The position numbers and the translations under genes were made by a program. Positions 7,801-11,813 of a stretch of 11,813 nt of DNA are shown one piece after another (position 1 is the stretch's first letter; the number at the start of each line of letters is the position of its first letter). Under the pieces are notes generated by a model. The model saw nothing but the letters and a program-made list of their open reading frames with translations, was not told where the DNA came from and ran no database searches. The DNA comes from SMWD01 sp964629475. GTDB taxonomy: Bacteria; Pseudomonadota; Gammaproteobacteria; Steroidobacterales; GCA-2729495. The DNA lies in the NCBI GenBank assembly GCA_964629475.1, contig CAZVQW010000039.1, positions 1 to 11,813 on the forward strand, given 5' to 3'.

Positions 7801-8053
7801 TGTCGACAATCTGCTCGACGACGATACGGTTCGCTCGGTCGGCGGCGCACCGGGACTTGGTTGTTGCTTCACTCTCGGCAGTAGTATCGATCTGACGCCG
7901 ACTCCGGTACCGACGGATCCGAGCCCGAATCCCGAAACGGTTTCCGAGCCGCGTGCCGCCGTCATGGTCGATCTGCCGGGAACGAACACAGTGTTCCTAC
8001 CGGATCCACGCGTGATCGGACTTCGATTTGCATATAGCTTCGGCGCCGATTGA
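4886..8053 (+). CDS. TonB-dependent outer-membrane receptor
   Basis: Outer-membrane beta-barrel that takes up a scarce ligand using TonB energy. The 1055-residue product has a signal peptide (about 1-28, ending SAWSQ), a TonB-box-like DEMIVTV (31-37), and a plug domain (about 40-165) with the typical VPMSVTAFSADDI, IAVRGLSP, LVDGIDV, IERIEVVLGP and ALYGRSAFNGAIHYITK segments, followed by a long barrel. The barrel signature near the end is VIGLRFAYSF; three further residues (GAD) follow, so it does not end in the usual terminal Phe. It is much longer than the 700-850 residues common in the family because of extended Pro/Gly/Asp-rich, cysteine-containing loops (around 285-370, 575-720 and 985-1035). 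The ATG at 4886 has AGGGGGA (4870-4876) upstream; a TTG at 4865 is less likely. The ligand is not identifiable. It could be in the operon of the oxidase or have its own promoter in the 193-bp gap. Confidence 0.95.
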   Translation: MNRASSRPVLPGILILSAVMTWSISAWSQVDEMIVTVGKKAESLQDVPMSVTAFSADDIARKGIKDITDVARFSTSIQFDESFAQSDTRIAVRGLSPTRGRQNVALLVDGIDVSSEAITSSGGSLLLNTRLVDIERIEVVLGPQMALYGRSAFNGAIHYITKDASEEFETSFSLDGGFSGDSGVRQYEAIGSISGPIFGEALGFRLNGAWWDDEGFYRNQITGQRIGGNEGYGLALTLNSNIGDNLSFKFRTEFTDDEGQPSAQAFLGYNAELQMPQNAIDNGVAECFPDFIAAVGMVPGNNQALLERGLRLLDPAYVATLDPATLDPNSPSFVPPAGGGPYCEEVVPDRVGRVPGGDSLAVNMAPNPLTPGIDYPGFDRELLRVSFVADFETEHFAVKSLTGYTRDDNIEQQDSNAYGFRSSDAGMFLDGNVNTFQFNNDKVTEISSQDVYVTTSFEGPVNGMLGALYWQEKVDNLSRSITAQASGSHCFWNSATGEISNALFDMIDDSCTGYTAVPAAPYLSAAQPFRPEHPADRDTEHWSVYGALDVEIAENWTLAFEGRYNDEDVDVFGPIFYEPGAGGGPGGLNPCGIFFRGCEPFEDWRAAGKWFSDSFFPWTDESPDGNDLNAFVPDQAALAAIPDLCRQQDPDGVQRSIDEGPILIERGPNGVPVWDDGIVPILDANGRAQGLDVNGNPVSLDSGQAVGVDTFNPWCVGQLSESDSWFSPKVRLEWGATDDMLFYLSWSRARKPGGFSMLTVGSSGLDRELAEFDPEKMVVWELGGNTAWLDNTLVVNGAVFYQDFTDKQALTSVPAADGQRRVSKIVNAGKAEVWGSEFSIDWSPVREFLGGNWRTRVGWTWLPTREYTDFTINSTSPTTIAEAGNCTLNVQLGTCIVSYTGNKLENSAEHAVNSFVQYVLPMDESVDAFVETDAIWQSKRYTGITNNVWTDDFLELNLRIGFQGERWEALLYVDNLLDDDTVRSVGGAPGLGCCFTLGSSIDLTPTPVPTDPSPNPETVSEPRAAVMVDLPGTNTVFLPDPRVIGLRFAYSFGAD

Positions 8054-8076
8054 TTTACGGATCAGCTTAAAACGAG

Positions 8077-8101
8077 CACAGCAGTAGCAATGCTGTGGTT
8101 G
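8077..8101. repeat. CACAGCA hairpin, copy 1
   Basis: CACAGCA (8077-8083) and TGCTGTG (8091-8097) make a perfect 7-bp stem with a 7-nt loop, just after the receptor gene. The same hairpin with the same flank (CACAGCAG, four variable bases, AATGCTGTGGTTG) recurs at 10986-11010. Each copy lies about 55 nt left of a GCGGGA motif. There is no T-run, so it is not an obvious terminator. Confidence 0.6.
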
Positions 8102-8153
8102 CGTCATGGCGAGCCCCAAACTACTTTAATATCAAAACTTTCTAGTCAATCCA

Positions 8154-8173
8154 TTCGGGACAATTGCGGGACA
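8154..8173 (+). repeat. Dispersed GCGGGA motif, copy B
   Basis: TTCGGGACAATTGCGGGACA matches copy D (11061-11080) at 17 of 20 positions. It lies between the receptor gene and the convergent peptidase gene. Confidence 0.6.
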
Positions 8174-8181
8174 AACTGCGT

Positions 8182-8206
8182 GTCCGCTTTCGATCCGAAA
8201 GCGGAC
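8182..8206. repeat. TGTCCGCTTT palindrome, copy 1 (possible terminator)
   Basis: GTCCGCTTTCG (8182-8192) and CGAAAGCGGAC (8196-8206) are a perfect 11-bp inverted repeat with a 3-nt loop, followed by TTTGTGTTT. It could end transcription of the receptor gene, though the T-run is interrupted. It belongs to a family of similar palindromes at 8238-8267, 9916-9947 and 9977-10005, so it is better seen as a dispersed palindromic (REP-like) repeat. Confidence 0.7.
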
Positions 8207-8237
8207 TTTGTGTTTCGTCGCCCAAGGTAACTTACCA

Positions 8238-8267
8238 AATGTCCGTTAACGGCCAGAAGCGGTCATT
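8238..8267. repeat. TGTCCGCTTT palindrome, degenerate copy 2
   Basis: AATGTCCGTT (8238-8247) pairs with AAGCGGTCATT (8257-8267) apart from one mismatch and one G-T pair. It has the AATGTCCG...CGG(A/T)CATT ends of the same family as the copy at 9916-9947 and lies just beyond the 3' end of the peptidase gene. Confidence 0.5.
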
Positions 8268-8298
8268 CACAAACACAAACTCGATTCCTTTTTAATCC

Positions 8299-9882
8299 CT
8301 ATTTCTCTGCCGTTTCCAACGCGGCTACTAGTTTCTTAGCTCGCGCTGCCGCTTCACCCTCTTTATGGCTCCAGGCCAGTACCGATCGAGCCGCTTTCAA
8401 GGCGTCATTCCTTCGGTTAGCGCCAGCGTACGCCTCCGCGAGCATCAATCGTATGCCGAGATTCGAAGGGAGTAAGTATTGCGCCTCTTCCAGCATCTCT
8501 ACTGCTTTGGCGTAGTCGCTGCCGTCCATAGAGTAGGTTTGCCCGAACATTGCGTAAACTTCGGGTATCGAATCGTCGAGCTTCCAAGCTGCGGTGTATG
8601 CGCGGCGTGCAAGCTGGAGACTATTTGAACGTTCATTTACATCGGCAATATCTCGGGCACGACTATGCCAATATTTTGCTATCTCGAGGTGCGAATAAGG
8701 GTCTTCAGGCGCAAGAAATACCGCCTTTTCAAAATGTATGCGTGCAGCATCTAGATCGCCTTTCTTCTTCTGAAGCCTTCCAAGCCCAGCTTCTGCCCGA
8801 GGTCGGGTCACTTTACTTGCCGTCGCCATGGCGAACCATTCTGAGGCCTTTTCCCATTCCTCAAGCCGGAGGGCTAACTGACCAAGACGCAATGCTGATT
8901 GGGGCTTAGTTAGCGCAATGACATCGGGAGCGAAATTGGGTATCAAATTTTCTGCCTTGAATTTTATATAGCGATACCGGTTGATACGAAAGTATCGTTT
9001 TACCTCCTTTCTAAGTTGTTTTGCCGATAAACCAAACGCCTTTTCAAACGATTCAACACTGCCAGATCCGGATTCCATAAGGTCCAGATAGCGCGACATA
9101 TCTTGTGTAAATTCTGGGCCTTTCTCTGGCCTGTTCATCAGATAGTGGACGAGGAGCCAGGATTGCGCATAGAACGAGAAGACTTTTTCATCTCGCCACT
9201 TTTCGTATCCGTCTGGTGACAAAATCTTTTCAATTGAAAGCCACGCCTCGAAGTTGAGCCAGTTTGTCAATCGACTAGGCGGAAGACCGATATCAAATTC
9301 ACCACGACGGGTTCTTACAGCACTGAGGTATTCAGCAAAGCCCTCATCGAACCACTTCGGGTAATGCAGGCTATTGTTATTGTGCAAGAGGAAGTGTACG
9401 TACTCATGCAGAATAACAGAGGTCTCGGCCATACGGCTGCTCCGCATAACCATAGTATTGGCCCGAAGATCAGTCAGAAAAAAACCCACTGTATCTGAGT
9501 TTCCGCCAGCTTCAACGAAATCTTTGCTGTTGCGAAATACGACAATATTGGTTGGAATCCTAGCTTCTGTGCTGCTGATATTGGTTATTATTGCTATCGC
9601 AACGCGAAACATTTCTAGATACCGCGCTAACTCAATGGTCTTTTTCTCATTTAGCGCACTGAATACTCGAAAGTTGCTAGTTCTGACTTCTATCCAATCT
9701 CGGTCTGCCGCGCCTTTCCCGAAAGCAACATTGATTGTTAGCAACATGATTGAAGCGACCACGAGAACGGCCTTCCGCAGCCAGCTGTATGATGGTTTGC
9801 TTATCAATCCGATTCGTTCGGAGTAATAGACCATCGAATCATGCCGAGAGGCTTGCATTTCGTTGAAAAATTGGGCCTTCAT
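8299..9882 (-). CDS. Zinc-metallopeptidase-like protein with TPR repeats
   Basis: Up to 527 residues. A hydrophobic segment at about 36-55 is a membrane anchor or signal peptide, so the rest is probably outside the cytoplasm. Residues 62-300 resemble the gluzincin-type 'peptidase MA-like' group: HEYVH at 159-163 gives the two zinc histidines and catalytic Glu160, and WFDEGFAEY (177-185) supplies the probable third ligand Glu180. Residues about 329-505 form several TPR-like helical pairs (GRLQKKKGDLDAARIHFEKA, with APEDPYSHLEIAKYWH and DYAKAVEMLEEAQYLLPSN), usually protein-binding. Substrate and role are unknown. The start is uncertain: none of the Met codons at 1, 9 or 17 has a strong ribosome binding site, and Met17 would give a more normal signal peptide. 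It is transcribed towards the receptor gene, looks A+T-richer than that gene and is bounded on both sides by dispersed repeats. Confidence 0.85.
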   Translation of the reverse strand: MKAQFFNEMQASRHDSMVYYSERIGLISKPSYSWLRKAVLVVASIMLLTINVAFGKGAADRDWIEVRTSNFRVFSALNEKKTIELARYLEMFRVAIAIITNISSTEARIPTNIVVFRNSKDFVEAGGNSDTVGFFLTDLRANTMVMRSSRMAETSVILHEYVHFLLHNNNSLHYPKWFDEGFAEYLSAVRTRRGEFDIGLPPSRLTNWLNFEAWLSIEKILSPDGYEKWRDEKVFSFYAQSWLLVHYLMNRPEKGPEFTQDMSRYLDLMESGSGSVESFEKAFGLSAKQLRKEVKRYFRINRYRYIKFKAENLIPNFAPDVIALTKPQSALRLGQLALRLEEWEKASEWFAMATASKVTRPRAEAGLGRLQKKKGDLDAARIHFEKAVFLAPEDPYSHLEIAKYWHSRARDIADVNERSNSLQLARRAYTAAWKLDDSIPEVYAMFGQTYSMDGSDYAKAVEMLEEAQYLLPSNLGIRLMLAEAYAGANRRNDALKAARSVLAWSHKEGEAAARAKKLVAALETAEK

Positions 9883-9915
9883 AGCCTGAAATTACCACGA
9901 TTTTGCATCGAACCT

Positions 9916-9947
9916 GAATGTCCGCTTTGGGTCGGGAGCAGACATTC
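9916..9947. repeat. TGTCCGCTTT palindrome, copy 3
   Basis: GAATGTCCGCT (9916-9926) and AGCAGACATTC (9937-9947) pair at 10 of 11 positions around a TTGGGTCGGG loop. It lies just upstream of the peptidase gene, in the region where its promoter would be expected. Confidence 0.6.
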
Positions 9948-9976
9948 TGCTGCGATTCAGCAAATTAGGCGTCTGG

Positions 9977-10005
9977 ATGGCTGCTTTAGGCTCAAAAGCA
10001 GACAT
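9977..10005. repeat. TGTCYGCTTT palindrome, copy 4
   Basis: ATGGCTGCTTT (9977-9987) and AAAGCAGACAT (9995-10005) pair at 10 of 11 positions with a 7-nt loop. Its right arm GCAGACATT is identical to that of the copy at 9916-9947, placing it in the same family. Confidence 0.55.
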
Positions 10006-10081
10006 TGCACTTGGGCAACTGCTGATCTTGGCAGGCTGAATGCTGTGATCAGCGTTGTCAGCCTTAACTATCTAGATAAGC

Positions 10082-10101
10082 TGCGGGAAATTTGCGGTAC
10101 T
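10082..10101 (+). repeat. Dispersed GCGGGA motif, copy C
   Basis: TGCGGGAAATTTGCGGTACT matches copy A at 17 of 20 positions. It lies between the peptidase and HD-domain genes. A TGAATGCTGTG (10037-10047), the right arm of the CACAGCA hairpin, precedes it by 34 nt, so the order seen at copies B and D is partly kept. A T7 run at 10121-10127 follows, but no adequate stem precedes it. Confidence 0.6.
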
Positions 10102-10137
10102 TGATTGCTGAATCCCGGGCTTTTTTTAGATCTTTCG

Positions 10138-10914
10138 TCATTCAGCAACTGCATAGCACTTGGCGTAAACCTCGGTCAATTTAGCAGTTAAGCTGTCCTT
10201 CACGCCACTGAGAACATGATCGTTGACGGGAACATCAGCCAGTTTTTCTTTCGTAGAAAGAATTACCGGACCATACTTTGCTCTCAACCAATCCTTCTTT
10301 TGACTGTCATCAACATTTTCTATTTTAAATGCATTTTCAGAAAAGTCGGCGAGTTTAATGAGGAACGCCTCTGGGTCTTTATCCATTATTTCAAGGAAAT
10401 GCTCCTTATAGAATTCAATAAATAACTCATCGTCACTTCTAGAATCCCCTTCCATTTGTGATTGATTCACCATTTCATTGAAATTCGGGTTAGTAAGACG
10501 GCCGACAATCTCTGAGACTCGGCCCCCAAATTGTTCGCCAATTAACCGAAATGCCTCGCTCTCATTATTTCCAACTTCATCCGGAGAACCTCCAAGAAGA
10601 CTTACGATTCTGTCGGGTTGGTCCTCGACAGAATCGTGCAAGAGTGCAGCAATAAGAGCATCACAAGTAAAAAGGTTGAATTTCCTAGCAACATTGAGAG
10701 TGACCTGAAGAGGATGATTTACGTAAGGCTGTCCATCGGGTCGATTTTTTTGTTTGAAATGAGCAGAAAGTGACAAGTCACGAGCAGCACAGACTTCCGC
10801 CCTATCTGCTTCGCCAAGTACCTCTAGAACCAAATCAAGTTCACGAATTAACTCGCGAGTATCTGCATAACGATCGCTACGCGCTATGGCCTGTAATGCG
10901 TCCGGATCAAGCAT
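10138..10914 (-). CDS. HD-domain protein, probable alarmone (ppGpp) hydrolase-like
   Basis: 258 residues, cytoplasmic, one domain. The metal and catalytic motifs of the RelA/SpoT/Mesh1 hydrolase domain are present in order: PYVNHPLQV (H67), ALLHDSVED (H93, D94, with E97 and D98 of the catalytic ED pair) and FLIKLADFSENA (D190, N194). No (p)ppGpp synthetase domain follows. Such stand-alone hydrolases remove the 3'-pyrophosphate of (p)ppGpp or related nucleotides. Two oddities: the last motif reads KLADFSEN where the family usually has KLADRLHN, and the distance between HD and that Asp is about 96 residues compared with about 66 in Rel proteins, because of acidic, helical insertions (about 108-125 and 145-185). 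The substrate may therefore differ. The ATG at 10914 has only a weak GAG upstream. It is a lone gene between two GCGGGA motifs and looks A+T-rich compared with the left half of the window. Confidence 0.85.
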   Translation of the reverse strand: MLDPDALQAIARSDRYADTRELIRELDLVLEVLGEADRAEVCAARDLSLSAHFKQKNRPDGQPYVNHPLQVTLNVARKFNLFTCDALIAALLHDSVEDQPDRIVSLLGGSPDEVGNNESEAFRLIGEQFGGRVSEIVGRLTNPNFNEMVNQSQMEGDSRSDDELFIEFYKEHFLEIMDKDPEAFLIKLADFSENAFKIENVDDSQKKDWLRAKYGPVILSTKEKLADVPVNDHVLSGVKDSLTAKLTEVYAKCYAVAE

Positions 10915-10984
10915 AAATTCTGCTCACTGTATTAATTTTATCTGTAAACATTCTAAGCGGGGTAGAGAGCTATGCAATCTAGTG

Positions 10985-11010
10985 CCACAGCAGATTGAAT
11001 GCTGTGGTTG
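10985..11010. repeat. CACAGCA hairpin, copy 2
   Basis: CCACAGCA (10985-10992) and TGCTGTGG (11000-11007) form a perfect 8-bp stem with a 7-nt loop. It shares CACAGCAG and AATGCTGTGGTTG with the copy at 8077-8101. It lies upstream of the HD-domain gene and 53 nt left of GCGGGA copy D. Confidence 0.6.
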
Positions 11011-11060
11011 GCCGCCCAGGATGCACAATATATTGACGTTGCGGGCGCCGAATCCTGGTA

Positions 11061-11080
11061 TGCGGGAGAATTGCGGGACC
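11061..11080 (+). repeat. Dispersed GCGGGA motif, copy D
   Basis: TGCGGGAGAATTGCGGGACC is 19/20 identical to copy A, which lies about 10.9 kb away in the opposite orientation. It is followed by ATGTCTGCT (11088-11096), the left arm of the TGTCYGCTTT palindromes, with a possible decayed right arm ACATT at 11104-11108. It separates the HD gene from the nuclease pair. Confidence 0.7.
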
Positions 11081-11164
11081 TGGTGCATGTCTGCTGATTG
11101 GCCAACATTCCGCCACGACACCTGACCCTCAGCGTGTCCGAAAATCACTGTTCTCTCTATTCGA

Positions 11165-11578
11165 TTACAAATGCTGGATTACAAGGCTTAGACCAAGCTC
11201 GGTCGCTGCAACCTTCATGGAGTCACTACCCGACTCACAAAACACAAATGTATTTTCAACATCTGCTCCGGCGTGAAGCGCGAATTGCCGATAGACAAGT
11301 GCCTGCCCTACAACTTCAGGATTTAGCTCTAGCTTCGCTTCACAAAGAACAATATGCCTGTCTTTTAGTGGAAATAGATCGGCCGTATTTCTGCCTGGCT
11401 TCTCGATCGCTTGAACACCCTCATCAGGAAACCAAATAGCGTCCGCCCACTTACCCTGTAGACGATACTCCCAAACGATCATTCCACGTGCATCATGCTG
11501 CTCATGCCACCAACGCCTGATCAAAGCCTGCTCTCGCGGATTACCGTTGGAGATTGGATCGAGAAGGAACTCACTCAT
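11165..11578 (-). CDS. PD-(D/E)XK nuclease-like protein
   Basis: 137 residues. Several features match the PD-(D/E)XK nuclease core: a first helix with Glu17 (REQALIRRW), GKWADAIWF with Asp46 in the second strand, HIVLCEAK with the E80-x-K82 pair, and the helix NPEVVGQALVYRQFA with Gln92, the GQAxxY pattern common in such nucleases. The exact family is not recognised and DNA cleavage is inferred. I chose the ATG at 11578 because AGG lies about 10 nt upstream and the frame then overlaps the previous gene by 8 nt (ATGAGTGA); an in-frame start further upstream at 11656 would overlap that gene much more. The overlap means co-translation with the upstream nuclease-like gene. No catalytic residue is obviously missing. 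Confidence 0.65.
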   Translation of the reverse strand: MSEFLLDPISNGNPREQALIRRWWHEQHDARGMIVWEYRLQGKWADAIWFPDEGVQAIEKPGRNTADLFPLKDRHIVLCEAKLELNPEVVGQALVYRQFALHAGADVENTFVFCESGSDSMKVAATELGLSLVIQHL

Positions 11579-11813
11579 ATAAATTACCTGTTTTTCTTGG
11601 CACATATTCAGCGAATAGAAGTTGCGATTCGTGTATGCCATATCGGAGAGCGGCATCTACCCAAGATCGTTCATTCCTATTCGGTTTATCGCCTTTACCC
11701 TTATACTCAATAAATAGATAGTCGCTTTCACGCCAAGCGAGAACGTCAAAGAATCCACCTTCGTCGAGTGGCTGAAGAAGAATACGTCGATGCAAGTCGT
11801 GCTCAAGGGTATT
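11571..11813 (-). CDS. VRR-NUC-like nuclease, C-terminal part, cut by the window edge
   Basis: The reading frame is open to the right edge, so the N-terminus is missing; 80 residues are visible. The pattern GGFFDVLAW (Asp23 of the visible part), YLFIEYKGKGD (Glu36-x-Lys38) and NRNERSWVDAAL is that of a PD-(D/E)XK core and is closest to the VRR-NUC style (G-x-x-D, E-x-K-G, then a helix with S-W). It ends with FAEYVPRKTGNLYE, and its TGA overlaps the start of the next nuclease-like gene by 8 nt. It could be the end of a longer protein with a nuclease domain at its C-terminus. The role, in repair, restriction or a mobile element, cannot be decided from this part. Confidence 0.6.
   Translation of the reverse strand, partial: NTLEHDLHRRILLQPLDEGGFFDVLAWRESDYLFIEYKGKGDKPNRNERSWVDAALRYGIHESQLLFAEYVPRKTGNLYE

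Noticed and set aside
10103..10140. CCCGGG followed by a T7 run as an intrinsic terminator
   Set aside because: The stem would be only about 3 bp, and on the plus strand no gene is transcribed into it; the neighbouring genes are on the minus strand, where it would be an A-run.
8154..11080. GCGGGA repeats as integron attC sites or a CRISPR array
   Set aside because: The seven-base GTTRRRY core and paired R/L boxes of attC are not seen. Copies are kilobases apart with genes between them, so it is not a CRISPR array.

Overview
The window reads as accessory chromosomal DNA of a Gram-negative bacterium, probably a gammaproteobacterium. The evidence is a large TonB-dependent outer-membrane receptor, Sec-type exported proteins and a MerR-type regulator with a classic long-spacer promoter. 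Species cannot be told from the sequence. By eye the left two thirds (multicopper oxidase and receptor genes) are clearly G+C-richer than the genes right of about 8.3 kb, which suggests a mosaic origin.

Layout. 1-423: no convincing gene, but one copy (minus strand) of a 20-nt repeat found four times in the window. 424-1185 (+): MerR-family regulator with an unrecognised C-terminal domain. 1416-1447: a near-perfect MerR-type operator/promoter (TTGACC, 19-bp spacer holding a 9-3-9 dyad, CATCAT). It drives a leader with a possible 48-residue small gene (1533-1679), then a secreted protein of unknown function (1691-2740) that overlaps by 4 nt a Sec-exported multicopper oxidase with all copper ligands (2737-4692). 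After a gap of about 190 bp with a long hairpin comes a 1055-residue TonB-dependent receptor (4886-8053). 8299-9882 (-): zinc-metallopeptidase-like protein with TPR repeats. 10138-10914 (-): HD-domain protein of the RelA/SpoT/Mesh1 alarmone-hydrolase type. 11165-11813 (-): two overlapping PD-(D/E)XK nuclease-like genes, the upstream one cut by the window edge.

How it may work together. The MerR protein very likely controls the secreted protein plus multicopper oxidase pair through the operator at 1416-1447. The oxidase would act in the periplasm on a metal ion or small phenolic substrate, and the TonB receptor could import a related ligand. The inducer and substrate cannot be read from sequence. 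The genes on the right look like independent accessory cargo.

The most unusual structural signal is a family of dispersed repeats confined to the gaps between these modules. A 20-nt motif with two GCGGGA half-sites one helical turn apart lies at 148-167, 8154-8173, 10082-10101 and 11061-11080. At two or three of these it is accompanied in the same order by an AATGCTGTG hairpin on the left and TGTCYGCTTT-type palindromes nearby. They delimit the regulator-oxidase-receptor module, the peptidase gene, the HD gene and the nuclease pair, as if each had been inserted as a separate cassette.
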